Source of the DNA: Poriferisodalis sp963663635
GTDB taxonomy: Bacteria > Actinomycetota > Acidimicrobiia > Acidimicrobiales > Poriferisodalaceae
Assembly (NCBI GenBank): GCA_963663635.2
Contig: CAXXMY010000009.1
Span: 186,001 to 250,000, forward strand
Direction: 5' to 3'
Length of the DNA stretch: 64,000 bases
Part shown: positions 7,989 through 16,400 of the stretch, in pieces
How positions within the stretch are numbered: the first letter of the stretch is position 1
How the letters are laid out: each line of letters opens with the position of its first letter
Made by a program: the position numbers and the translations under genes
The notes under the pieces: generated by a model
Databases searched by the model: none
The model's input: only the letters and a program-made list of their open reading frames with translations
Told to the model about the DNA's origin: nothing

Positions 7989-9062
7989 CTAACGGCGCTC
8001 CCGCATCTTGGCGAAGTGGCGGGTTGAGTCCATCTGTCCCGGCTCCAGGGGCCGCTCGGGGCTTGGATAGTGCGGCATCGCGATCGGACCTGATGGCAGC
8101 CGCAACGCAAACCGGTGCGTCCTTGGAACCGAGCACGTCGTGTCGTCGCACGCCTGCCATCGCACCACACCCGAGATCGTCACCTCCCGCGCGTCGTCGA
8201 GCTTGACCGCAGTGGCAACCATGCCTCGAGGCACGGGTTCACCATAAACGTGCCATCCGGTCGGCGGCGTGAATTCGACGATCAAGTCCGCCACGATGCC
8301 GGGCGGCAGGTGTCGGGCCTTGGTCCAAACACGTACCGCGACCTCGCCGAATTCGGCCGACCCAGCGGCGGCCTCAAGCGCCGCCAACACGCCGTCGTCG
8401 GGTAATGCGGGCGGTTCTCCTGCAACGGCACGCAGCAGCTGATCGCCGCTTGCACGGATCGCCAGTCGACCCTCGAAGAACTTGGATCGGATGATCCCCT
8501 CGCTATCGATGATGTAGGCGCCGGGAAACGGGATGCCGTGCCACGGATGATCATCGGGCGGGATCAGCGTGTTGAGGATCCCGAACTCAGTGATCACCTC
8601 GCTGTCGGGATCGGACAGAAACGTGAAGGTGATTCCGTGCTTAGCGGCGAAGTCCGCCAACGCTTCGGGCTCGTCGTAGCTGAGCGCGTAGACGGCAACA
8701 CCCGCCGCCTCGAAAGCTGACATTGATCGCTGCAGCTCGACCAGCTGCGTCCGGCACGGCGGTCACCACACGGCCGATCGGAAGAAGAGCACCACTGCGG
8801 GCTTGCTGTCGCGATGCTGATGCACATCGATCGGTTGCCCGGCTGCGTCCACTGCGCGGACATCGGGCAATCGCCGCCCCACCTCGGGTCCGCTGGGCGA
8901 ACCGCCCACCGGATCTCGGCGCGGCCCAGTCCCGGGTTGCAACGGGCCGATGAAGCCCTGGCGGTCGATCCATGCCCGACCGCTGCGCGATGGCGTCCCA
9001 GCGGTGTCGAGTTCAGGAATAGGCGCAGGATTGGCTTCGATGACGGAAGCACTTTCGGTCAT
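7989..9062 (-). CDS. Candidate selenoprotein: redoxin (UxxC) with C-terminal DsbD-N-like domain
   Basis: One continuous minus-strand frame carries an in-frame TGA at 8763-8765. Residues 1-99 end in AVVLFFRSAVW; after the TGA come PPCRTQLVELQRS, then AAGVAVYALSYDEPEALADF and ITFTFLSDPDSEVI, typical of the AhpC/TSA-like redoxin family. Family members have FRSxDWCPxCxxQL here, so TGA falls exactly on the first, peroxidatic-type Cys, giving U100-P-P-C. A hairpin with a GGU-containing loop follows at the usual SECIS distance. The C-terminal part (GWHVYGEPVPRG, RWQACDDTTCSVP) resembles the DsbD N-terminal/DsbC domain. With Sec the product is 357 aa. The alternative is a Cys-to-stop nonsense mutation. 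A separate start at 8723 would lose the active site. It is divergent from sulP. Confidence 0.72.
8724..8765 (-). promoter_or_regulatory. Putative bacterial SECIS element
   Basis: Directly after the in-frame TGA, the transcript can form a perfect 6-bp stem, GCAGCT-GGTCG-AGCTGC (8732-8748). Its loop opens with GGU about 21 nt past the UGA, the arrangement recognised by SelB in bacterial SECIS elements. The UGA itself can pair with UCA at 8724-8726 as part of a lower 7-bp helix with one C-A mismatch. GC-rich DNA makes hairpins by chance, so position and loop carry the weight here. Confidence 0.55.
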
Positions 9063-9181
9063 GACGAGACCGTATCGGTCGAGCTTGAGGTGCTGCGGGG
9101 TGCAACCTCTGAGTCCACAAGTGGCCGTCAAGCAGTGAACTACAGTGACCCGCGGGTTGGCCCCGTGGGGAGAGGTCTCAC

Positions 9182-10813
9182 ATGAACTACGACGTCCAGC
9201 TCCTCCGTGCGGACATCCGAGCTGGCCTCACCTCGGCCGCGGTCGTCCTGCCGCTCGCGCTCGCCTTCGGCGTCGTATCAGGGTTGGGTCCCGTTGCCGG
9301 TCTGTGGGGCGCAGTTGCCGTCGGGTTCCTCGCCGCTGTCTTGGGGGGCACGCGGGAACAGATTTCCGCGGCGACTGCCCCGGTGGCGATCGCGGTGTCG
9401 TTCGTTCTTGTGAGGTACGCGGACTCGGCCGTCGAGGCGCTGACAATCATCTTCATTGCGGGCATCATCCAGGTTCTGCTGGGCGTGTTGCGGCTCGGGA
9501 ATCTGGTGCAATACACGCCGTATTCGGTGGCTTCGGGCTTCATCAGCGGTATCGGCATCATGGTGGTGCTGCTGCAGGTGCTGCCGTTCTTCGGTGCCGA
9601 CCCGGTGCTTGGCAATCCGCTCGAGGGGATCCGCGAGTGGCCCGACGCTGCCCGCGACATGGACTTCCACGCGTTCGGCTTGGCCGTCACCACGTTCGTG
9701 ATCTGCGTGGGATGGCCGAAGCGGTTGCGCAATCACGTGCCGGCCGTCGCTGGCGCGCTCGTGTGCGGCGTCTTGCTCGGCGCATGGATTTTTGACGGGG
9801 CACCTCGCCTCACCGAAGTCGTTGACACTCCGGAGTTCTGGGCGATGGAGATGCCAGCGGGCGGGTTCTGGGGCGCCGTCGGCGCGGCGATGATCATCGC
9901 TCTCATCGGCACGCTGAACAGCCTCTTGAACGCCTCGGCCTCGGATTCGGTGACCGGGCACCGCCACGATCCGGATCGCGAACTCATCGGCGTGGGACTC
10001 GGCAACGCACTGGCGGGCATGTTCGGTGGCGTGCCCGGGGCCGCTGCTCCGGACGCGACCCAGACCAATATCCGGGCAGGGGCTCAGACCAGGGTGGCGG
10101 GCGCAGTATCGGCAGTGGTGTCGCTCGTGCTGATCATCGTGCTCGGCGGCCTCGTCGACGACATCCCTTACTCGGTCCTAGCGGGCATCTTGCTGTGGTT
10201 GGGCTTCAGGCTCATCGACTGGCGTCTCATCACGCACCTGTACAAGGTTCAGCGCGAACACGTGCTGGTGATGCTGCTGACACTTGGGCTCACCGTCTTC
10301 GTCGACCTGCTGGTGGCCATCGCGGCCGGCCTGATCGGTGCGGCGCTGGCTGCCAGCCGTCGCTTCGAACGCCTGGAGCTGGACAGTGTCGTGTCGGTAC
10401 CGATGCTCGACGCCGTGTTCTTCGCCGACAGCGATCGGATCGACATTACCCAATTTGATGTGTTCTCGGCCCGGGTCGGCATGGTGAAGATGCGCGGCAG
10501 CTTCACCGTTGCATCGTCCAACCGGCTGAGGATCGCCATCAGCAAGGACATCCAGGAACACGAAGTCGTGATCTTGGACTTCTCCGAAACGAGCTACATC
10601 GACGACAGCGCAGCGCTCGTGGTAGAGCAGCTCATAGACGCTGCGATGGAGCACAACACCGAGTGCATCGTGATCGGCCTCGACGGGATGCCCGCGACCA
10701 GCTTGCAGGCCCTCGACGTGCTGCGCCGGGTGCCGGGCGACCACTTCGTCCAGAGCTTCGACGACGCCCGGGCGATCGCCACTCGGCTGCTCGAGATCAA
10801 CATGGAGACCTGA
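9182..10813 (+). CDS. SulP family inorganic anion transporter with STAS domain
   Basis: A 543-aa membrane protein. The N-terminal 400 residues hold about 10-12 hydrophobic segments with the SulP signature region near the start (AAVVLPLALAFGVVSGLGPVAGL) and the GGVPGAAAPDATQTNIRAGAQT segment in the transport core. A cytoplasmic STAS domain follows (FSARVGMVKMRGSFT, VVILDFSETSYIDDSAALVVEQL). Such proteins carry sulfate or bicarbonate, usually with sodium or protons; specificity is open. It starts 119 bp from the divergent redoxin gene, so the two may share a promoter region. It converges on ppk2. Confidence 0.9.
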   Translation: MNYDVQLLRADIRAGLTSAAVVLPLALAFGVVSGLGPVAGLWGAVAVGFLAAVLGGTREQISAATAPVAIAVSFVLVRYADSAVEALTIIFIAGIIQVLLGVLRLGNLVQYTPYSVASGFISGIGIMVVLLQVLPFFGADPVLGNPLEGIREWPDAARDMDFHAFGLAVTTFVICVGWPKRLRNHVPAVAGALVCGVLLGAWIFDGAPRLTEVVDTPEFWAMEMPAGGFWGAVGAAMIIALIGTLNSLLNASASDSVTGHRHDPDRELIGVGLGNALAGMFGGVPGAAAPDATQTNIRAGAQTRVAGAVSAVVSLVLIIVLGGLVDDIPYSVLAGILLWLGFRLIDWRLITHLYKVQREHVLVMLLTLGLTVFVDLLVAIAAGLIGAALAASRRFERLELDSVVSVPMLDAVFFADSDRIDITQFDVFSARVGMVKMRGSFTVASSNRLRIAISKDIQEHEVVILDFSETSYIDDSAALVVEQLIDAAMEHNTECIVIGLDGMPATSLQALDVLRRVPGDHFVQSFDDARAIATRLLEINMET

Positions 10814-10864
10814 GCCAGCGCACTGCGACTCAGACTCGAGCCCGCTACGTCGGCCGCGGCAAGC

Positions 10865-11752
10865 TCAGTACAGCTCGGGGACGAACGTCTGGTCTGACAT
10901 CGGCGGCCTCACGTACCCGCCTGAAGGACTGCGCTCGGGAAGTTCGACGTGCTCCCACGGCACGGCTTCGTAGGGGATCTGCGACAGCAGGTGAGCGATG
11001 CAGTTGAGACGTGCGGCTCGCTTGTCGTCGGCTTCCACGACCCACCACGGGGCCTGCTTGATGTCGGTGTGCGCGAACAGCGTGTCCTTGGCCCGCGAGA
11101 ACTCCACCCACTTTGCACGAGCTTGAAGGTCCATAGGCGAGAGCTTCCAACGCCGGGCCGGGTCGGCGATGCGGCTCTGGAAACGGCGCTCCTGCTCCTC
11201 GTCGCTGACGGAGAACCAGTACTTGATGACGATGATGCCCGAGCGCACCAGCATCCGCTCGAACTCGGGGCACGAACGCAGGAACTCCTCGTACTCCTCT
11301 TCGGTGCAGAAGCCCATAACCGGCTCGACGAGGCCGCGGTTGTACCAACTGCGGTCGAACAACACCATTTCGCCGGCCGCGGGAAGCTCCTCGGCGTAGC
11401 GTTGGAACCACCACTGCGTCTTCTCGCGGTCGCTGGGCGTGCCGAGCGCCACGAGGCGCACAACGCGAGGGTTCAGGCGTTCGATGATGCGCTTGATCGT
11501 GCTGCCCTTGCCAGCCGCATCCCGGCCTTCGAAGATGACCACGACCTTGAGCCCCTTGTGGCGAATCCAGCGCTGAAGGCGGGCCAATTCTTGCTGCAGG
11601 AGCTTGAGTTCCCGCTCGTACTCGCGGCGGCCGACGCGGCTGCGACGCTTCGGCGGCGGGGCGGGGGGATCGGTGTCTGGCTCGGCAGCGGCAGCTGCTT
11701 GGGGCTCAGCGTCTTCAGACGTGGCCCCAGTCCCCATGGGTTCGGTCCCCAT
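10865..11752 (-). CDS. ppk2: Polyphosphate kinase 2
   Basis: A protein of about 295 aa of the PPK2 family, which transfers phosphate between polyphosphate and nucleotides. Walker A EGRDAAGKGSTIKRI, the lid/Walker B segment FDRSWYNRG, and YWFSVSDEEQERRFQSR with WKLSPMDLQARAKW are present as a single domain. The N-terminal 45 residues are low-complexity (AAAAAEPDTDPPAPPP). Two candidate ATGs at 11752 and 11737 lie in a 15-bp tandem repeat (CCCCATGGGTTCGGT), so the N-terminus is MGTEPMGT or MGT. It lies downstream of the EamA gene on the same strand (58-bp gap). The ppx gene at 25 kb offers the opposing polyphosphate activity. Confidence 0.93.
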   Translation of the reverse strand: MGTEPMGTGATSEDAEPQAAAAAEPDTDPPAPPPKRRSRVGRREYERELKLLQQELARLQRWIRHKGLKVVVIFEGRDAAGKGSTIKRIIERLNPRVVRLVALGTPSDREKTQWWFQRYAEELPAAGEMVLFDRSWYNRGLVEPVMGFCTEEEYEEFLRSCPEFERMLVRSGIIVIKYWFSVSDEEQERRFQSRIADPARRWKLSPMDLQARAKWVEFSRAKDTLFAHTDIKQAPWWVVEADDKRAARLNCIAHLLSQIPYEAVPWEHVELPERSPSGGYVRPPMSDQTFVPELY

Positions 11753-11810
11753 GGGTTCGGACAGTAATGGAGCGATCCGAGCGACGAAGACGCACCGGCG
11801 GGGGCTGTGC

Positions 11811-12635
11811 TCACGCCTTCCCGAATGCCGCGGTGGTCGTTCGATCAAGCACCGTCGCGTAGAGCACGCCGAAGATCACGATGATGGCGCCCGCCACAGT
11901 CGTGAGCGTCGGGTATTCGCTCAAGAACACGGCCGCCCAGACGATGCCGGCCACAGTCTCCACCGGAGCAAACAAGGCCACCTCGCCGGCAGGGGCGTAC
12001 CTCGGTGCGCTGCTGTAGGACAGGCGTCCAATCGGATTGCAAACCAATCCCATCACCAGCACCGCAGCGACGGCTGTGGCGTCGAGCCGGCCCGGGTCGG
12101 CGACAAATGCCGTGGGGATGACAACCAGCGCCGAAGCCAGCGCAAGACCGACGATGCGGCTCATATCGCGATGGCGTCGCCAGATGACCGTGCTGGCGGC
12201 GAACGCCGCGACCGCGACCAGTGCCAGGAAGTCGCCAAACAGGTTCGGCGTACCTATCGAGTCTGAGACCACCAAGCCGATGCCCGCCAGCGTGAACGTG
12301 ATGCCCACGACGACACGCAGCGACGTCCGCTCACGCAGTGCGAACCATCCGATTGCCGCAGCCAGAACTGGCGCAGCCGCCACGATGGCCACGACGTGTG
12401 GGATCTCGGTGCGCGTGATCGCCGAGATGAACGTGAGCTGACTGATCGCTCCGAGCACGCCAATCGCCAGCAGGGGCACGATGTGGGTCCGCAGAGACGT
12501 CAATGCGGCGGATGGTTGCCGGATCGCCATTGCGCCGTAGAGCACGAGCGACAGCACCCCGACGATGAAGGCGATGTCGAGTGCGCCGGCCCCCGAGATA
12601 CGCACCCACAGCGAGTCGGTGGACACCAGCAGCAT
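11811..12635 (-). CDS. EamA/DMT family transporter
   Basis: A 274-aa, strongly hydrophobic protein with about 9-10 membrane helices arranged as two EamA repeats, for example FALRERTSLRVVVGITFTLAGIGLVVSD in the first and FLSEYPTLTTVAGAIIVIFGVLY at the end of the second. DMT proteins usually export metabolites such as amino acids. The first helix is short compared with most homologues: an in-frame stop lies 21 codons before the Met at 12635, so no standard longer start exists. It precedes ppk2 in the same direction. Confidence 0.8.
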   Translation of the reverse strand: MLLVSTDSLWVRISGAGALDIAFIVGVLSLVLYGAMAIRQPSAALTSLRTHIVPLLAIGVLGAISQLTFISAITRTEIPHVVAIVAAAPVLAAAIGWFALRERTSLRVVVGITFTLAGIGLVVSDSIGTPNLFGDFLALVAVAAFAASTVIWRRHRDMSRIVGLALASALVVIPTAFVADPGRLDATAVAAVLVMGLVCNPIGRLSYSSAPRYAPAGEVALFAPVETVAGIVWAAVFLSEYPTLTTVAGAIIVIFGVLYATVLDRTTTAAFGKA

Positions 12636-12743
12636 GCCGCTCGCCGCCGAGGCCCCACCCGAGGCGCCGGCTGCCGCTGTCGATGTCAGTGTTCGTCACA
12701 ACAGTGTCGCGCTGCCGCAGTGTCTGTTGCGGTCACGGGAGAT

Positions 12744-13703
12744 TCAAATTTCGGCAGCGTCATCGCCCCCGAGGCGGCGATGCACCAGTTGGGCCGCGGC
12801 CAAGTCCGACAAGGCGAAGCCGACCGACTTGAACAGGGTGATCTCGGAGTCCGAGATGCGCCCGGGATGGGTGCCGGCGACAAGTGCCGCCAAGTCGGCT
12901 GAGATCGAGTCCGTCGAGATGAGCTCATCGGCGAGCGGCTGTGCGAGATCGCCAGCGAGCACTGCTCCGGCGCGTGTGTCTACGAACAATGTCGATCGAA
13001 CGACCGCAGCATCGTCGGCCTCGCGCATGTCGGCGCGGAAGCCGCCCACGAGGTCGAGATGCGTGCCGGGTTGCAACAGGTCGCCGCGCACCAGCGGGCT
13101 GGTGGTGCCAGTGGCACAGGTGACGATGTCGGCGCGCTCGACAGCCGCATCGAGCGATGAAGCCGGCCGTGCCGGCAGGCCCTGGTGTTCGAGCGCGCTC
13201 GCCACTGCTGCGGCCTTGCCGGAATCGCGTCCCCAGATCTCAACGGTGCTGAATTGCCGGACCGTGGCATGGGCGAGCGCAAGGTTGGGTGCCAGCTTGC
13301 CCGTGCCGACAACGAGCAGTCGATCGGCATCGGTGCGGGCCAGGCGATCAGCGGCCAGCGCTGAGACGGCGGCCGTGCGCCGCAGCGTCAGTTCGTCGCC
13401 GTCGAGCACTGCGCGGAGCTGGCCCGTCTGGCCGTCGAACAGCAAGTAGCCGGCGCTGATGGTCGGCAGATCAGTGCCGGCATTGGACGGGAAGTAGGTG
13501 ACCGCCTTCACCCCGATCAGCTCCTGGCTCAGCCATGCGGGCATCACCAGCAGCGAGCCGGTACCACCGCCGGGAAGGTCGACTTCGTGCACGTCACGCT
13601 GGGGCACGGCGACATTGCCGTCACCGAGCAGGTGGGCGATCGCCTCCATCAGCTCGTTCCACGGCGTCTCCCGCCGCACAGCGGGAGCATCGAGGGCGAG
13701 CAT
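12744..13703 (-). CDS. Ornithine cyclodeaminase / mu-crystallin family protein
   Basis: A 319-aa protein of the OCD/mu-crystallin family, Rossmann-type NAD(P)-binding enzymes including ornithine cyclodeaminase, alanine dehydrogenase and pyrroline-2-carboxylate reductase. Visible features are VPQRDVHEVDLPGGGTGSLLVMPAW, VKAVTYFPSNAG, the RTAAVSALAADRLA segment, the cofactor loop VVGTGKLAPN (GTGxxA) and ADIVTCATGTTSPL. The start at 13703 overlaps the stop of sixA as TGATG, so the pair is probably co-translated. Which amino or imino acid it handles cannot be read. The position after SixA does not point to a pathway. Confidence 0.86.
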   Translation of the reverse strand: MLALDAPAVRRETPWNELMEAIAHLLGDGNVAVPQRDVHEVDLPGGGTGSLLVMPAWLSQELIGVKAVTYFPSNAGTDLPTISAGYLLFDGQTGQLRAVLDGDELTLRRTAAVSALAADRLARTDADRLLVVGTGKLAPNLALAHATVRQFSTVEIWGRDSGKAAAVASALEHQGLPARPASSLDAAVERADIVTCATGTTSPLVRGDLLQPGTHLDLVGGFRADMREADDAAVVRSTLFVDTRAGAVLAGDLAQPLADELISTDSISADLAALVAGTHPGRISDSEITLFKSVGFALSDLAAAQLVHRRLGGDDAAEI

Positions 13704-14182
13704 CACGCAGTGCCCGCGCCGAGCAATCGGGTTGGCCGGTAGACGCCATGGCTGACGGCGCCGTCGGCAATATGGAGCTCCCAGACGGATGCCTTCTTGC
13801 AGCGGGTCGGATCGACCTCGACCCCGCGGTAGGCGAGACGCCACAGCACTTCGGGAATCACATCGCCGTGGCTGCACAAGACGCTGTCTCCTGGCAAGTC
13901 GCACAGGTGCTCGAGCAGAGCTTCAGTGCGCGAGCCGTCGGCGCCCTCGTCGAGCTCGCCAGAGATCTGGATGTCCAGTCCCAGTGCTGCGGCCAGCGGT
14001 TCGACGGTCTGGATACAGCGCACCGACGGGCTTGACAGCACTCGGCGCATTGGTGCTGCGGAGAGCGCCTCGGCGATGGCCGTTGCCTGTGCGAGGCCCT
14101 TCGGGTCGAGCGGTCGGACACTGTCGTCACCCTGCCAGGCCTGCCGATCGCCAGCGGAAGCGTGACGAACGAGGTAAAGCAC
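13703..14182 (-). CDS. sixA: SixA-type histidine phosphatase family protein
   Basis: A 159-aa phosphoglycerate-mutase-like phosphatase. The N-terminal catalytic motif LVRHASAG (RH-A variant), RVLSSPSVRCIQTVEPLA and the second-His region VLCSHGDVIPEVL are all present. SixA proteins remove phosphate from phosphohistidine on signalling proteins. A GTG start at 14182 (VLYLVRHASAG) is chosen because it places the RHA motif at the N-terminus as in the family; the much longer open frame upstream is antisense to the Rieske fusion gene. It overlaps the following OCD gene. Confidence 0.85.
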   Translation of the reverse strand: MLYLVRHASAGDRQAWQGDDSVRPLDPKGLAQATAIAEALSAAPMRRVLSSPSVRCIQTVEPLAAALGLDIQISGELDEGADGSRTEALLEHLCDLPGDSVLCSHGDVIPEVLWRLAYRGVEVDPTRCKKASVWELHIADGAVSHGVYRPTRLLGAGTA

Positions 14183-14287
14183 AGCGTGAACGCTAGAGCC
14201 GAGCACGACTGCCTGCTGCCCCCTCCCCGACTCCTGAGACCGGGGTGCGGTATGGGACGATGAGCGCAGACCGAACGGGGGTGCGTG

Positions 14288-16363
14288 ATGAGTGAAACGA
14301 CTCAGGATCCGGATCCGAGCAAGACGCCAAGCGTCACGGCATCCAATGCTGCGACGCCAAGCGTCGCAGTGCCAGCGCTGCCCGACGGCGAGTTTGCCTG
14401 GCATCGGCTGATCGGCGTTGACGAACTCGACGTCGGCCGGGTCACCACGGTGACCGTCGAGCGCGAGAGCCTGTGCGTCACTCGCACGGAGACGGGATTC
14501 GGGTGCCTCGCCAACGCCTGCCCTCATCAGGGCGGTCCGCTCGGCGAGGGCAGCATCGAAGGCGGCTGGTTGCGCTGCCCGTGGCACGGCTACGACTACT
14601 CCCCCAACAACGGCAAGCCGCCGCCGCCGTTCAATGACGCCCCTGCCGCCTACCGCACCGACGTCCGGCCCGATGGTGTCTACGTGGCTCTGCCGGCAAC
14701 CGCGACCCGGACCCGCACCGTGTCGGACCAGCTCGTCGAGACCATGACCGCGTGGGGCGTCGGATGGGTCTTCGGCATGGTGGGGCACTCGAACCTGGGC
14801 TTCGCCGATGCGTTGCGAGAGGCCGAGGCTCGCGGCTCGCTGCAGTTCATCGGCGTGCGCCACGAGGGCGCCGCTTCGTTCGCGGCGACCGCCTACGGCA
14901 AGCTGACCGGGAGCCTGGCCGCGTGCTTTGCGATTGCCGGGCCGGGCAGCACCAATCTGCTGACCGGTCTCTACGACGCCAAGATGGATCGAGCGCCGGT
15001 GCTGGCGCTGTCGGGCCAGGTGCCGTCGAGCGTGCGTGGCAGGGGTGCGTTCCAGGACACCGACCTCTCGGCGGCATTTGCCGACGTAGCGCGCTATTCC
15101 CAGACGGTCCAGGCGGGCTCCGACGCAACAGAGCTGATGAACCTGGCCTGCAAGACGGCATCGGTGGAGCGCGACGTGGCGCACCTAGTGCTGCCCGACG
15201 AGGTGCAGGTGCTGCGGGCGCCCGGCGATGGTCGCAGCGGCGCCGGATCGCCGCAGGGCCGCACCGGCGACCGGGCGGTTTCGCCTGCGGCAAGCGCGCT
15301 CGACGCGGCAGTCGATGTGCTGTCGGGCGCGGCGCGGCCGATGATCATCGTGGGGCACGGCGCCCGCAGCGGCATCGACGACATCGTGACGCTGGCCGAA
15401 ACGATCAATGCGCCGGTCGCCACGACCTTCAAGGGCAAGGGCCTCATCGCCGACCAGCACCCGCTGGCCTGCGGGGTGCTGGGCCGCTCAGGTACGCCGA
15501 TCGCCAGCTGGTTCATGAACGAAGCCGACGCACTGGTGACCTTCGGTGTGTCATTCGCGAATCACACCGGCATCGCGTCGTACAAGCCGACCGTGCAGGT
15601 CGACTTCGACCCGATGGCGCTGGGGCGGTTCCATGCGGTGACAGTGCCGATGCTCGCCGACGTGGGGATGGCGGCACGAGCGCTCGCCGCGGCGACGGCC
15701 GGCCGAGCCGCCGGAGGGTCGGTGCGGGCAGAGGTGGCCGAGCGCTGGGCCATCTGGCGCGCGGAGAAGCAACGTCGGCGCGACGACGACCGGGGCAGCG
15801 GCATCAACTCGGCGGTCGTCTTCGAGGCTCTGAGCCACCTCGTTCCGGCCGACGCCATCATGACGGTGGACGTCGGCAACCACGCCTATTCCTTCGGTCG
15901 CTACTTCGAGCCGTGCGGGCAGACCGTGCTGATGTCCGGATACCTGGGGTCCATCGGCTTCGCATTCCCCGCTGCTATGGGGTGCTGGGCAGCGACTCAG
16001 CGTGCACCAGGTGTCGACGGATCGCCGTGGGCGGATCACGCTGTTGTCTCAGTGTCAGGCGACGGCGGCTTCGGCCAGTACGCCATGGAGTTGACGACAG
16101 CGGTGAAGTACGGCATGAACATCACCCACGTGCTGCTCAACAACGCAGAACTGGGGAAGATCTCCAAGGAGCAGCGCGCCGCCGAACTCGACGTGTGGCA
16201 GACCTCGCTGCACAACCCGAGCTTCGCCGAGTTCGCCCAGCTCTGCGGAGCGGCCGGCTATCTCGTGAGGACGCCCGCCGAGCTCGACACAGCCCTGACC
16301 GCCGCGCTCGTCCACCCGGGTCCAGCGCTTGTCGAAGTCATCACCGACCCGCTGCTCGTGTAG
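14288..16363 (+). CDS. Fusion: N-terminal Rieske [2Fe-2S] domain + thiamine-diphosphate enzyme
   Basis: A 691-aa protein with two joined modules. Residues 36-136 form a Rieske domain with both ligand boxes, C78-P-H80 and C97-P-W-H100. Residues 143-691 form a complete acetolactate synthase/pyruvate oxidase-like ThDP enzyme: the catalytic Glu in GVRHEGAASF, the AGPGSTNLLTGL segment, a middle domain (VGHGARSG), and the ThDP/Mg motif SGDGGFGQ...LLNNAELGKI. A Rieske centre on the same chain suggests that electrons from the ThDP-bound intermediate, or from flavin, leave through iron-sulfur, as in a 2-oxoacid oxidase or dehydrogenase; this is inference. A GTG three bases upstream is an alternative start. 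The N-terminal linker has a 13-bp internal repeat. It precedes a methyltransferase. Confidence 0.9.
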   Translation: MSETTQDPDPSKTPSVTASNAATPSVAVPALPDGEFAWHRLIGVDELDVGRVTTVTVERESLCVTRTETGFGCLANACPHQGGPLGEGSIEGGWLRCPWHGYDYSPNNGKPPPPFNDAPAAYRTDVRPDGVYVALPATATRTRTVSDQLVETMTAWGVGWVFGMVGHSNLGFADALREAEARGSLQFIGVRHEGAASFAATAYGKLTGSLAACFAIAGPGSTNLLTGLYDAKMDRAPVLALSGQVPSSVRGRGAFQDTDLSAAFADVARYSQTVQAGSDATELMNLACKTASVERDVAHLVLPDEVQVLRAPGDGRSGAGSPQGRTGDRAVSPAASALDAAVDVLSGAARPMIIVGHGARSGIDDIVTLAETINAPVATTFKGKGLIADQHPLACGVLGRSGTPIASWFMNEADALVTFGVSFANHTGIASYKPTVQVDFDPMALGRFHAVTVPMLADVGMAARALAAATAGRAAGGSVRAEVAERWAIWRAEKQRRRDDDRGSGINSAVVFEALSHLVPADAIMTVDVGNHAYSFGRYFEPCGQTVLMSGYLGSIGFAFPAAMGCWAATQRAPGVDGSPWADHAVVSVSGDGGFGQYAMELTTAVKYGMNITHVLLNNAELGKISKEQRAAELDVWQTSLHNPSFAEFAQLCGAAGYLVRTPAELDTALTAALVHPGPALVEVITDPLLV

Positions 16364-16400
16364 GCAACTCCCGGCTGCTGGTGGCTAGTTTCGGCACGCG

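Noticed and set aside
7989..8723. A stand-alone 244-aa protein starting at MSAFEAAGV
   Set aside because: It would begin inside the redoxin fold, after the active site; continuity with the upstream frame across the TGA is more convincing.
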